From Croceibacterium aestuarii (GTDB lineage Bacteria; Pseudomonadota; Alphaproteobacteria; Sphingomonadales; Sphingomonadaceae): DNA of 64,000 nucleotides. Under the pieces are notes generated by a model that worked only from the letters and a program-made list of their open reading frames with translations, was not told the DNA's origin and did no database searches. Of the stretch, positions 53,332 through 62,705 are shown piece after piece. The position numbers and the translations under genes are program-made. The stretch is from assembly GCF_030657335.1 (NCBI RefSeq), contig NZ_CP131039.1:1628501-1692500 (forward strand), written 5' to 3'. How positions within the stretch are numbered: position 1 is the first letter of the stretch; every line of letters begins with the position of its first letter.

Positions 53332-53347
53332 GGGTCCTGGCCCTGCA
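53332..53347 (+). promoter_or_regulatory. Weak candidate sigma-54 (-24/-12) promoter for fliC
   Basis: GG at 53333-53334 and GC at 53345-53346 are separated by exactly 10 bp, the required sigma-54 spacing, with TGCA completing the -12 element. The -24 element deviates from TGGCAC. It lies ~175 bp upstream of fliC in the divergent region with the sigma-54 activator. Weak match; position is the main support. Confidence 0.25.
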
Positions 53348-53522
53348 ATTTCTCTTAAACGTAAACCTACTGGAAACTACGTAAGTCCTTGCGCCAGCTG
53401 CGGCGGACCTTCGCCGGGGTGCCCTAAAAAAACTTCCAGCCCTGCCGGTCTGGGTTCCAGCTGCCATTCGCGACGGGGTCTCGGGGCAGTTTTCGAAGAC
53501 ACCTCTTCTGGGAGTTTCTACA

Positions 53523-54344
53523 ATGTCAGTGATCAACACCAATATCAGTGCTCTGAAGGCGTCGAACGCGTCGGCCGGTGCCAACAAGATGCTCGGCACC
53601 GCGATGGAGCGTCTCTCCACCGGCAAGCGCATCAACAGCGCGAAGGACGACGCCGCCGGCCTCGCCATCGCCACGACGATGACCTCGCAGGTGCGCGGCA
53701 TGAGCCAGGCCGTTCGCAACGCCAACGATGGCATCTCTCTCGCGCAGACCGCCGAAGGTGCCCTGTCTGAGGTCACGAACATGCTGCAACGCGTCCGCGA
53801 GCTTGCTGTGCAGGCTGCGTCCGAGACCTACTCGACCAGCGACCGCACCAATCTTCAGGCAGAAGTCACCGAGCTTCAGGGCCAGATTGGCAACGTCATT
53901 AGCAACACCAAGTTCAATGGTGTCGCCATCCTCGGCAACGCCGACGTTACGTTCGATATCCAGGTTGGTGCGAACGCCAGCGAAACGATCACCCTGACTT
54001 CCAAAGGCATCACCGCGACGAACATCGATGCAGCTGCCCTGGATGTCAGCGGCGCCGACGGTACCAAGGCGACTGCCACTCTCGGCAAGGTCGATGCCGC
54101 GCTCACGGAAGTCAACACCGCCCGCGCAACGCTCGGCGCCGGACAGAGCCGTCTGGAATCCGCGATCAATGGTCTGACCAACAACGTCACCAACCTGTCC
54201 GATGCCCGCTCGCGGATCGAAGACGCCGACTATTCGGCCGAAACGACTGCGCTCGCCAAGGCGCAGATCCTGAGCCAGGCTTCGACGGCGATGCTTTCGC
54301 AGGCCAACCAGAGCCAGCAGAACGTTCTCTCGCTCCTCCGCTGA
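53523..54344 (+). CDS. fliC: Flagellin
   Basis: A 273-residue short flagellin. The conserved N-terminal D0/D1 region ([49 protein letters not shown]) and C-terminal region ([47 protein letters not shown]) are complete. The variable central domain is reduced to ~100 residues. GGGAG lies 9 bases before the ATG. It is monocistronic: divergent from the flagellar activator and followed by a strong terminator. Confidence 0.97.
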   Translation: MSVINTNISALKASNASAGANKMLGTAMERLSTGKRINSAKDDAAGLAIATTMTSQVRGMSQAVRNANDGISLAQTAEGALSEVTNMLQRVRELAVQAASETYSTSDRTNLQAEVTELQGQIGNVISNTKFNGVAILGNADVTFDIQVGANASETITLTSKGITATNIDAAALDVSGADGTKATATLGKVDAALTEVNTARATLGAGQSRLESAINGLTNNVTNLSDARSRIEDADYSAETTALAKAQILSQASTAMLSQANQSQQNVLSLLR

Positions 54345-54369
54345 TCGAGCTTCTCGATTGGTCCCTTGA

Positions 54370-54401
54370 GGCCCGGCGCTCCCCACGCGCCGGGCCTTTT
54401 T
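54370..54401 (+). terminator. Intrinsic terminator of fliC
   Basis: GGCCCGGCGC (54370-54379) pairs perfectly with GCGCCGGGCC (54387-54396) around a 7-base loop, followed by five T residues (54397-54401). It begins 25 bp after the fliC stop. Confidence 0.93.
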
Positions 54402-55105
54402 CGTTGATCCGGGCCGCAGCACCGACGGGTCCGCGCAAGCCCACCCCCCCCCCGACGGCATCCGGACGCTGATCGCGAGAAGCTTCGCGATGTGGAACTG
54501 CATCGGACCGGCGCTCCAAGTCGGGGCCGCGGGCTGTCGTCCCGCTTCAGACTGCCGGGCTGAGATGCTTCTCCTGTGCACCATCCTCGCATCAACTCCT
54601 TCGGCGGCCTCTGCTTGTTGGGAGCTCCGCGCCGCTGAGCAGCGGCCTGAGAAGGCGGCACCCCGCTGGCTAAGAATTGCAGCCCTAGCGCGCCCGCCAT
54701 GCAGTTTAGACATGCGGTTCTCCTCGTCCTCCTCAGAAGATCACGCGGCGACCGCCAAGCGGCGTTGTGGTTCGGTAGCCTGGGCACCGCGGCGCGCCAG
54801 CAGCGAGGAGACCTGTCGAGCGCCGGGCGGCCAAGCGAGGCGTCGCAGCCTCGCGTGCCACAACTATGCCCGACTACCTGCAGACGACCCTGGCGGGGAT
54901 CCGCGACAACGGAATCGTGCGGAGCGGCGTGTAGCCCCCGGGGGTCCGCCACTCCTGCTCAACGCCGCTATGCGATGTGGCGATGAGGGGCTGAACGGCG
55001 GAAGCGATTGCCGCCACTCTCGAGAAGGACAATCAGAGGCAATTCTAGCGGCCGCCTCGCCCCGGGGTGCACCGGTGGCTTGGCCCGTGCCCCTGAGAGG
55101 ACGTG
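54402..55105. other. Intergenic region with a C10 tract, no gene recognised
   Basis: This ~700-base stretch lies between the fliC terminator and the end of motB, unusually long for this tightly packed cluster. It contains a run of ten C residues at 54444-54453. Open frames cross it on both strands (for example plus 54490-55113), but their proteins are low-complexity, Arg/Ala-rich and match nothing recognisable. It may be a decayed gene or a landing site of old rearrangement. Confidence 0.5.
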
Positions 55106-55930
55106 CTAGTTGATCAGAACGGAGATCCGGCGATTGCGCGGATCCTGGGGATTGTCCTCGATCAGAAGCTCGCGATCGGCAACGCCTTCGATGCGGCGGA
55201 ACCGTCCTTCGCCGATGCCGTCGCGCATCAGCGCCTGGCGCGTCGCTTCGGCGCGGCCCGCGGACAGCGACCAGTTGTTGGCGACGGCGCCGCTCTTCCA
55301 CGGCAGCGAATCGGTGTGGCCGCGGATCGTCAGCTTGCCCGCTTCGGGGCCGACAGCGCCGGCAATCGCGCCGATCAGGTCGGTTGCTTCGGAGGTCAAG
55401 ACGGTCGTGCCGAGAACGAACATGGAGAAATCAGCATCGTCGACGAGGTCGATCCGCACGCCTTCGGTCGTCTCGACCATTCGCACGTGACGCATCAGAC
55501 GGCGCAGGCGCTGGCTGCTCTCCAGCTTCTCCTGCACGCGCGCGCGCATGCGCTTGACGACCGTGGCGCCTTCCTTCGGCCCCCCTTTGGCGTCGCGGGG
55601 GATAGTGAGGGACTGTGTGCCCGTCTGGCCTGCGCGATGTGGATAGCTGTCCGCATCGGTGAGCGACGACCCTCCCAGCAGGCCATTCGATCCCGCGCTC
55701 TCTTCCTTCGTCTTCACCAATGTCGGGGTGAAGTAATCCGCCAGGCCCTTGCGCTGCGCCTCGGTCGTCGAGCCGAGGAGCCAGAGCAGCAGGAAGAACG
55801 CCATCATCGCCGTGACGAAGTCCGCGTAGGCCACTTTCCACGCGCCGCCGTGATGTCCGGCGGCGACCACGGTCACTTTCTTGACGATAATTGGCGGCGC
55901 GGGGTCGTTGCGCGCGGGACTGCTGGCCAT
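55106..55930 (-). CDS. motB: Flagellar stator protein MotB
   Basis: A 274-residue stator subunit. After a short cytoplasmic tail (VKKVTVVAAGHHGGAWKVAYADFVTAMMAFFLLLWLLG) comes one membrane helix with the proton-accepting Asp in YADFVTAMMAFF. A plug-like segment and an OmpA-like peptidoglycan-binding domain follow (LTIRGHTDSLPW, NWSLSAGRAEATRQAL, NRRISVLI). The proton-type residues suggest H+ rather than Na+. The ATG at 55930 lies 1 bp from the motA stop; an upstream in-frame extension is rejected because it overlaps motA. Confidence 0.95.
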   Translation of the reverse strand: MASSPARNDPAPPIIVKKVTVVAAGHHGGAWKVAYADFVTAMMAFFLLLWLLGSTTEAQRKGLADYFTPTLVKTKEESAGSNGLLGGSSLTDADSYPHRAGQTGTQSLTIPRDAKGGPKEGATVVKRMRARVQEKLESSQRLRRLMRHVRMVETTEGVRIDLVDDADFSMFVLGTTVLTSEATDLIGAIAGAVGPEAGKLTIRGHTDSLPWKSGAVANNWSLSAGRAEATRQALMRDGIGEGRFRRIEGVADRELLIEDNPQDPRNRRISVLIN

Positions 55931-55931
55931 T

Positions 55932-56795
55932 TCAACGGCCCCGCAGGCCGTCGAGCAGCTCCGAAAGACCCGGTCGGAAAGCATGGCCGAGACCCGACCG
56001 CGCACTTTCGACGACCAGCGGCTGCGGATATCCGTTCAGCGAGGCGATGATCACCTGCTTGACCGCGTGAAAGATCTGCTCGTCCTGCTCGAGCACTTGC
56101 TTGAGGCGGGACGAGAGCGGGCCGACGATACCATAAGCGAGCAGCACGCCGAGGAAGGTGCCGACCAGGGCCGAACCGATCATCCCGCCGAGAATGGCCG
56201 GAGGCTGGTCGATCGAGCCCATCGTTTTCACGACGCCGAGCACGGCGGCGACGATGCCGAGAGCGGGCAGCGCGTCGGCGAGCGACTGGAGCGCATGTTG
56301 CGGCTCGTGGATTTCATGGAAGTGCGTCTTGATCGCATTATCCATCACGTCTTCCACCGCGTGTGTCTCGAGCGTGCCGGATGAAACCACCAGCAGAGTC
56401 AGCGTGTCGCAAATCAGCGCGATGAGCGGCTTGTTGCTGAGCAGGTTGGGGTACTCGGCGAACAGCGCCGAATCCTGCGGGTTTTCGACGTGGCTCTCGA
56501 GCGCAACCGGACCTTCGGCGCGCAGCAGCTTCATCAGCCGGGTGGTCAGCGCGATGGCGTCGATATGGTCCTGCTTGTTGTGTCGCGGCCCCTTGAACAC
56601 TTTGCCGAGCGAAGACCCGATCGCCTTCAGCTCGTGGAGCGAATTGCCGGCCACGAGCGCGCCGACGGATGCGCCGCCGATAATGAGCATCTCGTGCGGA
56701 ATGGCCTCCATCACCGGCCCCAGTGCGCCCCCGGTAATGACGAATCCGCCGAATACCATCACCAGCAGGATGACGATCCCGATCGCTGCGTACAT
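55932..56795 (-). CDS. motA: Flagellar stator protein MotA
   Basis: A 287-residue inner-membrane stator subunit with four helices. Typical stretches are IGIVILLVMVFGGFVITGGALGPVMEAIPHEMLIIGGASVGALV, and DALPALGIVAAVLGVVKTMGSIDQPPAILGGMIGSALVGTFLGVLLAYGIVGPLSSRL. The cytoplasmic loop interacts with FliG. It lies 31 bp after flgL and is coupled to motB. Confidence 0.96.
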   Translation of the reverse strand: MYAAIGIVILLVMVFGGFVITGGALGPVMEAIPHEMLIIGGASVGALVAGNSLHELKAIGSSLGKVFKGPRHNKQDHIDAIALTTRLMKLLRAEGPVALESHVENPQDSALFAEYPNLLSNKPLIALICDTLTLLVVSSGTLETHAVEDVMDNAIKTHFHEIHEPQHALQSLADALPALGIVAAVLGVVKTMGSIDQPPAILGGMIGSALVGTFLGVLLAYGIVGPLSSRLKQVLEQDEQIFHAVKQVIIASLNGYPQPLVVESARSGLGHAFRPGLSELLDGLRGR

Positions 56796-56826
56796 TGTCT
56801 CGAATACCCTCTGTTCGTGTTCTGGT

Positions 56827-57735
56827 TCAGCGCAGCATGTCGAACAACGACAGGCTGGAAAGGCGCACGAAGCTGGCCTGGCTTGCCTCGAGCACGGTCA
56901 TCACTTCCTGCAGCCGCGTCATCGTCGTGGCGAGATCGGCTCCGCCGACGGAAGATTGCTCCTCGGCGACGAGTTCTCCAGTCGCTTCGCGGCGCTGGTC
57001 CATCATATCGATCCAGCCCATCCGGGCGCCGACCAATGTCTGCGCGGTTGTTACTTTGTCGAGGCCGGCGTCGAGAGCGTTCATGGCGTCGCGGCTGGCG
57101 CCGACCTGATCGCCGCTACCCTGGAGCGCGGAGGCCAAATTCCCGAGCACCGTAAACAAATCGGTCGGCGAGCCATTGACGTCGAACTGGAAGACTTCCG
57201 GCCCGGTGAGTGACGGAGTGACGCTCTGGCCGTCGCCGAGATCGACCGGATCCGCGCCCGCCGTTCCGACATAGGCGATGCCCGCTCCCGAATCGGCGTA
57301 GGCCGCGCCGGACGCATGACCACCGAACAAGGCATGGCCCGCGCTGTTGCGGCTGTTGGCGACAAGCAGAACAGTCTGCTGCAACCCGGCGATCTCGCTG
57401 CCGATCGAGGCACGCTGCTCGGCACCAAGTGCGCCGTTGGCGGCCTGGTTGGCGAGTTCCTTGGCGCGGATCACCACGTCGGCGATCGAACCGAGGGCCT
57501 GGTCGGTAAGCTTGAGATCGGTCTGGGCGATTTCGGAATTGCGCTGATCGATCTTGGCCAGCCGGTCGGCGCGCGACAGCGTGCGAAGACGCGCGGCCGC
57601 GACCGGATCGTCGGAGGAACGCGAAAGCCGTTCACCGCTGCCGATCTGTTGCTGCAGCGAATCGGCCTCGGCGCGCAGCGATCCGATCTGGCGCGTCGAG
57701 CGTTCGTAGAACGCACTGGTGCTCAGGCTGATCAT
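56827..57735 (-). CDS. flgL: Flagellar hook-filament junction protein FlgL
   Basis: A 302-residue flagellin-like junction protein. The N-terminal helix ISLSTSAFYERSTRQIGSLRAEADSLQQQIGSGERLSRSSDDPVAAARL and the C-terminal helix (DLATTMTRLQEVMTVLEASQASFVRLSSLSLFDMLR) match the family. It lies 4 bp after flgK. Confidence 0.94.
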   Translation of the reverse strand: MISLSTSAFYERSTRQIGSLRAEADSLQQQIGSGERLSRSSDDPVAAARLRTLSRADRLAKIDQRNSEIAQTDLKLTDQALGSIADVVIRAKELANQAANGALGAEQRASIGSEIAGLQQTVLLVANSRNSAGHALFGGHASGAAYADSGAGIAYVGTAGADPVDLGDGQSVTPSLTGPEVFQFDVNGSPTDLFTVLGNLASALQGSGDQVGASRDAMNALDAGLDKVTTAQTLVGARMGWIDMMDQRREATGELVAEEQSSVGGADLATTMTRLQEVMTVLEASQASFVRLSSLSLFDMLR

Positions 57736-57739
57736 GGCG

Positions 57740-59077
57740 TCACCTTATGCTCAAAAGCGAATCGAAGATGGTGCTGGCGACCTGCATCGCTCGCCCGGAT
57801 GCCTGGAAGGCCTGTTGGAAACGCATCAGGTTCGCTGCTTCGGTATCGAGGTCCACGCCGGCCTGCTGTTCCAGCGAAATGCGTGCCGATGCGGCAATCG
57901 AATCGAGTGCGTCGCGCGTTACGGTCCGCCCGGCCACTTGGCTGGAGACGTCGAACAGAACCGAATTCATTTCCTTGGCCACGCCGTTCCCGTCGAGCGC
58001 CTGGCGCAAGGCCGCGAGGTTCGAGCCGTCGAGACTCCCAGCGGCTGCGCCGGCGGGCGCGGTCGCGAGCGCAGCGCCGCTGGTGAGGACGACCTTGAGG
58101 CCGCTTGCCCCGCTGCCGGCGAAGAGCGGCTGCCCCGCTGTGCCATCGAGCGCCGTGCCGCCGGTTTGTACGGAGTTGACCGTCGTCGCGATGCCGTCGG
58201 CCAGAGTGTCGAGCCGCGAGCGCACAGCCGCCGCCTGGGTCAGCGCCAGCGAGGTCCCGGCGAGCGATCCGCCGCCAAGGGAAACCGCCGCGCCGTCCAC
58301 GGCGAAGGAGACGGTGCCGTCGGCCGCCGTCGCCATCGACAGGGTGCCCGAAAGACCGCCCGTGACGAGGGTCTGGCCGCTGCTGCCGCCGGCCTTGACG
58401 GTTACCGACCCGTCGCCAGCGAAGCTGGTCGAGATGTCGAGTGTGCCGCTCAGTTTTTCGAGCAAGGCGTCGCGACGGTCGAGCAGCGAGGCTCGGTCGC
58501 TGCTGCCTTCGCCAGCGCGGGACAGCCGCAGGTTCACGCGGGCCAGTTCACCGCCGACGATGTTAGCTTCGTCGACCGCGGCAGTGGCATCGAAGCGAAG
58601 TCCGTCACCGGCGGCGTCGAGACTTTCGGCGGCAATGTTGAACTTGCGTGCCAGCGTGTCGGCGCTGGCGAGAGCGGCCGCGCGCAGAGAGGAATCGGTG
58701 GGATCGGCGGAGAGCTGCTGCAACCCGGCTTCGAATTCGACGATTGCAGGGTAGACCCCCGCCTGCTCAATCGCGCTCTCGATGTTTTGCAGGCCGCCGA
58801 GTTCGGTTGTCGCTCGCGTTACGTCGCTGTTCGTGCGGCGCACTTCGGACTGGCGGAACATGTCGGCGTTGCGATGAATGCCGGATATCCGCGCGCCGGA
58901 AAGCGAGATGTCCCCGATCCGCAGCTGCCCGCCCGCCGCGGCAACTTCCTCCATCTGGACGCTGCGCCGGATGTAGCCCTCGCTCGAAGCGTTGGCGATG
59001 TTCTGCGCGGTGACGTCGAGCGCGCCGCGCGCCGCGCGCGCGCCGCTGGCGGCAATCGAGAGGAGATCGGAGGCCAT
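57740..59077 (-). CDS. flgK: Flagellar hook-associated protein FlgK
   Basis: A 445-residue junction protein. The rod/hook-type N-terminus ASGARAARGALDVTAQNIANASSEGYIRRSVQMEE and the C-terminus LEQQAGVDLDTEAANLMRFQQAFQASGRAMQVASTIFDSLLSI are diagnostic. Shorter than the enterobacterial protein (~547), having lost part of the variable middle. It lies 3 bp after flgJ. Confidence 0.95.
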   Translation of the reverse strand: MASDLLSIAASGARAARGALDVTAQNIANASSEGYIRRSVQMEEVAAAGGQLRIGDISLSGARISGIHRNADMFRQSEVRRTNSDVTRATTELGGLQNIESAIEQAGVYPAIVEFEAGLQQLSADPTDSSLRAAALASADTLARKFNIAAESLDAAGDGLRFDATAAVDEANIVGGELARVNLRLSRAGEGSSDRASLLDRRDALLEKLSGTLDISTSFAGDGSVTVKAGGSSGQTLVTGGLSGTLSMATAADGTVSFAVDGAAVSLGGGSLAGTSLALTQAAAVRSRLDTLADGIATTVNSVQTGGTALDGTAGQPLFAGSGASGLKVVLTSGAALATAPAGAAAGSLDGSNLAALRQALDGNGVAKEMNSVLFDVSSQVAGRTVTRDALDSIAASARISLEQQAGVDLDTEAANLMRFQQAFQASGRAMQVASTIFDSLLSIR

Positions 59078-59080
59078 GGG

Positions 59081-59383
59081 TCAGCTCTCGGGCCCGAGAA
59101 ACCGCGCGAGTTGCGATTCGATCGAGGCGGCGAATCCGAGTGTCCCTGTCTGAGAGGCGATCTCGGCGAAGCGGGCATCGCGCATCTCGCGGAACGTCTC
59201 TTCTCCCTGGCCGCCGAACAGGTCGTCGCCGCCGAAGTCGGTGCTCCGCGCAGCCGAAAGCATCTGCCGCAGAAAGATCGCTTCGAACTGTTCCGCGGTT
59301 TCGGCCAGGCGCGCCCGATCGCTGCCCGCCGGCGCGACGGGACGAGCTGCGTTGGCGCCATCGAGGGAGATCGGGCTCGTCAT
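59081..59383 (-). CDS. flgJ: FlgJ-like rod-binding protein, no muramidase domain
   Basis: A 100-residue protein corresponding only to the N-terminal rod-capping domain of FlgJ: LAETAEQFEAIFLRQMLSAARSTDFGGDDLFGGQGEETFREMRDARFAEIAS. The C-terminal peptidoglycan hydrolase domain of enterobacterial FlgJ is absent, as in many alphaproteobacteria, so a separate lytic enzyme must open the cell wall. It overlaps flgI by 4 bp. Confidence 0.9.
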   Translation of the reverse strand: MTSPISLDGANAARPVAPAGSDRARLAETAEQFEAIFLRQMLSAARSTDFGGDDLFGGQGEETFREMRDARFAEIASQTGTLGFAASIESQLARFLGPES

Positions 59384-60477
59384 ATGATGACCATCTCGGC
59401 CTTGAGCGAGCCGGCCTGCTTGAGCGCTTCGAGGATCGCCACGAGATCGGATGGGCTAACGCCGAGCATGTTGAGCGCATCGACGAGCTCGGCGAGCGAG
59501 GCGCCCGGTTCGAACAAGGCGACGTGGTTACCCTCCTCGTAGGCATCGACCGAGCTGTTCTGTTCGACCGCCGTCTTGCCCTTGCTTAACGGGGCTGGCT
59601 GCACGACTGTCGGATTCTCGTCGATCCGCACGACCAGGCTGCCGTGGCTGATCGCCGCCGGAGCGAGCCGAACCGCGCTGGAGATTACCACGGTGCCGCT
59701 GCGGCTGTTGACGATGACCTTGGCGGCGCTTTCGGCCGGAACGATGTCGAGCATCTCGATCGCCGCCATCATCCCTGCGCGGGAGTTGGCGCCCGGCGGG
59801 AGCCGCAGGGCCAGAGTTACGCCGTCCTCGATCTCGGCTGCACCGGGAAACCGCGCGTTGATCGCATCGCGCACACGGGTGGCCGTGAGGAAATCGGCTT
59901 GGTAGAGATTCCAGCGCAGGATATCCGAGCTGTCGAAGGCCGTTGCGACCGCCCGCTCGACGCTTGCGCCATCGGGAATACGTCCGACCGTAGGGACGTT
60001 GACCGTGAGCTTCGAGCCGTCACGTCCGGAGACGCCGAGCCCGCCAACCGCGAGATTGCCCTGCGCCATCGCATAGACCTGCCCGTCCGCACCGTAGAGG
60101 GGCGTCATGATCAGCGCACCGCCGCGTAGCGACTTGGCCTTGCCCATGGTCGAGACGGTCACGTCGATCCGCTGCCCGGGCTTGGCGAAGGCCGGCAAAT
60201 CGGCGGTGATGATCACGGCCGCCGCGTTCTTCAGGGCCGGGTTGGCGCCTGGCGGTAGCTGCAGTCCGAAGCGGTCCGAAACGCCGCGCATCGCCTGCGT
60301 CACGTAGGCGAAGTTGTCGTCGCCGGTGCCGTCGAGGCCGACGACGATACCATAGCCCGTGAGCTGGTTGGATCGGACAGACTGGAAGGTGCCCAGGTCG
60401 CGAATCCGCTCGGCCGCAGCCGGGCTGGCGACGAGGGCGAGCGATGCCGCAGCAGCGATGAGGAAGGTTCTGATCAT
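59380..60477 (-). CDS. flgI: Flagellar P-ring protein FlgI
   Basis: A 365-residue periplasmic ring protein with a signal peptide (MIRTFLIAAAASLALVASPAAA). RIRDLGTFQSVRSNQLTGYGIVVGLDGTGD is the family hallmark at the mature N-terminus, and VALFEPGASLAELVDALNMLGVSPSDLVAILEALKQAGSL the C-terminal one. The ATG at 60477 follows the flgH stop by 8 bp; longer upstream extension covers flgH and is rejected. Confidence 0.96.
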   Translation of the reverse strand: MIRTFLIAAAASLALVASPAAAERIRDLGTFQSVRSNQLTGYGIVVGLDGTGDDNFAYVTQAMRGVSDRFGLQLPPGANPALKNAAAVIITADLPAFAKPGQRIDVTVSTMGKAKSLRGGALIMTPLYGADGQVYAMAQGNLAVGGLGVSGRDGSKLTVNVPTVGRIPDGASVERAVATAFDSSDILRWNLYQADFLTATRVRDAINARFPGAAEIEDGVTLALRLPPGANSRAGMMAAIEMLDIVPAESAAKVIVNSRSGTVVISSAVRLAPAAISHGSLVVRIDENPTVVQPAPLSKGKTAVEQNSSVDAYEEGNHVALFEPGASLAELVDALNMLGVSPSDLVAILEALKQAGSLKAEMVII

Positions 60478-60485
60478 CACAGGCC

Positions 60486-61151
60486 TCAGAACGGTGTGAC
60501 GATGTTGAAAAAGCGCGAAAGCCAGCCTTCGCGGCTCGCCCGCTGGACGGAGCCCTTGCCGGCGTACGTGATGCGTGCATCCGCGATCCGCGGCGAGGCG
60601 ATGCGGTTGTCCTGATCGATATCCGCCAGGCGGATTATGCCCGAGAGCTGGATCCATTCTTCGCCCTGGCTCAGCTGCATGACCTTTTCGCCTCTCACCA
60701 GTGCGGTTCCGTTTGGGCGGACCTCGGCAATCGTCACGGTGAGATCTCCCCTCAGTGTGCTGGTCTGGGCCGCATCCCCCTTGCCCTTGAACGACGAAGA
60801 GCCCGAAGAGTTAAGGACTCCAGGGTCGAACGAGAACGGGCCTGCGCTCGGCGGGGCAAGCGAGATGCCGCCGTCGCGCTGGTTGTTGGCGCTTGCCGAT
60901 TTCGACGTTTGCGTGCGTTCGACCAGGATTACGGTGACGAGATCACCGACCTGGCTGGCTCGCTGACCGTAGTACAAGGGGGCGTAGCCGGTGGAAGCAT
61001 GATAGATCGCACCGTCGGGAGCGTCCGGCGTCCGGGCGAGCGGTGGAGGCGGCAAGGCGGCAGTGAAGCCGGCGGGACGCTCGGGGCCGCACGCGCACAG
61101 CGCGAGCAACGGCGCGATGGCGGCCATGCCGCGGAATGCGGAATTGGTCAT
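60486..61151 (-). CDS. flgH: Flagellar L-ring lipoprotein FlgH
   Basis: A 221-residue outer-membrane ring lipoprotein. The signal sequence ends in a lipobox-like LCAC (Cys near residue 21). Family stretches are RASQVGDLVTVILVERTQTSKSASANN, SFKGKGDAAQTSTLRGDLTVTIAEVRPNGTALVRGEK and GIIRLADIDQDNRIASPRIADARI. The ATG at 61151 overlaps the end of flgG. Confidence 0.95.
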   Translation of the reverse strand: MTNSAFRGMAAIAPLLALCACGPERPAGFTAALPPPPLARTPDAPDGAIYHASTGYAPLYYGQRASQVGDLVTVILVERTQTSKSASANNQRDGGISLAPPSAGPFSFDPGVLNSSGSSSFKGKGDAAQTSTLRGDLTVTIAEVRPNGTALVRGEKVMQLSQGEEWIQLSGIIRLADIDQDNRIASPRIADARITYAGKGSVQRASREGWLSRFFNIVTPF

Positions 61152-61153
61152 GG

Positions 61154-61942
61154 TCACAGCGTCTGGTTGGCGTTGCGGAGCATCTCGTCGACCGACGAGA
61201 CCATCTTCGAATTGATTTCGTAGGCGCGCTGGCATTCGATCATGTCCACCAGCTCCTCGACGATGTTGACGTTCGAGGCCTCGAGCATGCCCTGGCGGAT
61301 GTGCCCGCGCCCGTTTTCTCCGCCGGGGGCGAGCTGCACGGCGCCGCTGGCGGCGGTCTCGACCAGGAAGTTGTCGCCGATCGCCTGCAGCCCCGCGGGA
61401 TTGGCGAACGTAGCCACCTGCAGCTGGCCGAGCTCGGCCGGTTCGGCGTCGCCCGAGATAACCGCTGTGACAGTCCCGTCGGGCGAAACGGCGATTGCGC
61501 CGGCCCCCTCGGGCACGGTAATCGCCGGTTGGACGACATAACCCTGCTGGGTGACGAGCTGGCCTTCGGCGGAGCGGGTGAAGTTGCCCGCTCGCGTGTA
61601 CCCCAGCTTGCCGCCGGGCATTTCCACTTGGAAATAGCCGTCGCCATCGAGAGCGAGATCGAGACCGTTGCCGGTAGTGTTGAGCGCGCCCTGAGTGACG
61701 ATCTGGCTGGTCGACTGGATCGCGACCCCCGTGCCCAGGTTGATGCCAGTGGCGTAAGCGGTTTCTCCCGAGGATCGCTGGCCTGCGACGCGCGCGTCCT
61801 GGTAGGCGAGCGTGGCGAAGTTGGCGCGGTCCTTCTTGAATCCCGTGGTGCCGACATTGGCGAGATTGTTGGCGATCACGCGCATGCGCGCGTCCTGAGC
61901 CTCGAGCCCGGTGCGGGCGACCTGGAGAGCGGAAGTGGGCAT
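61154..61942 (-). CDS. flgG: Flagellar distal rod protein FlgG
   Basis: A 262-residue rod protein of standard length. The N-terminus LQVARTGLEAQDARMRVIANNLANVGTTGFKKDRANF and the C-terminus LEASNVNIVEELVDMIECQRAYEINSKMVSSVDEMLRNANQTL are diagnostic of FlgG. It is followed by flgH with a small gap. Confidence 0.97.
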   Translation of the reverse strand: MPTSALQVARTGLEAQDARMRVIANNLANVGTTGFKKDRANFATLAYQDARVAGQRSSGETAYATGINLGTGVAIQSTSQIVTQGALNTTGNGLDLALDGDGYFQVEMPGGKLGYTRAGNFTRSAEGQLVTQQGYVVQPAITVPEGAGAIAVSPDGTVTAVISGDAEPAELGQLQVATFANPAGLQAIGDNFLVETAASGAVQLAPGGENGRGHIRQGMLEASNVNIVEELVDMIECQRAYEINSKMVSSVDEMLRNANQTL

Positions 61943-61958
61943 TTAGATGTTCCTTTCG

Positions 61959-62699
61959 TCAGCTCAGACGCATCAACTGCGCGCCGCCCTCGTCGCATTC
62001 GCGGGCGGTGCTGATGAGTTTGCTGCGCATTGCGAACAGGCGCTGGGCGTCGATCATGTCGACCAGCACTTCTGTGGGTTTGACATTCGATTGCTCGAGC
62101 GAACCGGACAAGACCGTCGCTTCGGCGTCGGTCGGCAGAATGCCGCCGCCCTCGACGCGAAAAAGGCCGTCGAGCCCCTTGGCCAGCGGGCTGCCGCGCC
62201 AGCCGGCCAGTTTGATCCGGCCAACTTCCTGCGGCGGCTGGTCCGGCACTGCCGGATCGGCGACCGTCACTGCGCCATCGGGCGCAATGGAGGCCTTGCC
62301 GCCGAGCGGAACGGTGATCGGGCCCGCGTCGCCGAGAACCGGGCGGCCCTCGCCATTGACCAGGAGGCCTGTGGGCGAAACCGACAAGTCGCCGCGGCGC
62401 GTGTAGGCCTCGGACCCGTCTTCCGCCTGCACCGCGATCAGGGCTTCACCCTGAACGGCGATATCGAGCGGATTGCCCGTCTCGATCAGTTCGCCCCCGT
62501 CCATGACGGCGCCGCGAACCTCGGCATCCTGCATGGCCCGTACCTCGAGAGTCTCCCCTTTGACGGTGACCGGGCGCTGGTCGAGCAGCTCGGCGCGAAA
62601 GCCGACCGTCTGGGCGTTCGCCATATTGCTGGCGATCACCCTCTGGCGGTCCATCGAGGCCTGCATGCCCGACAGGGCGGTATAGATCAGCCGGTCCAT
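61959..62699 (-). CDS. flgF: Flagellar proximal rod protein FlgF
   Basis: A 246-residue rod protein. MDRLIYTALSGMQASMDRQRVIASNMANAQTVGFRAEL and the C-terminal LEQSNVKPTEVLVDMIDAQRLFAMRSKLI identify FlgF. It lies 6 bp after flgE and 16 bp before flgG. Confidence 0.95.
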   Translation of the reverse strand: MDRLIYTALSGMQASMDRQRVIASNMANAQTVGFRAELLDQRPVTVKGETLEVRAMQDAEVRGAVMDGGELIETGNPLDIAVQGEALIAVQAEDGSEAYTRRGDLSVSPTGLLVNGEGRPVLGDAGPITVPLGGKASIAPDGAVTVADPAVPDQPPQEVGRIKLAGWRGSPLAKGLDGLFRVEGGGILPTDAEATVLSGSLEQSNVKPTEVLVDMIDAQRLFAMRSKLISTARECDEGGAQLMRLS

Positions 62700-62705
62700 C
62701 GGTTA

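Noticed and set aside
54490-55113. 207-codon plus-strand open frame downstream of fliC
   Set aside because: Arg/Ala/Ser-rich with no recognisable domain, and its end overlaps motB in antisense. Not supported as a gene.
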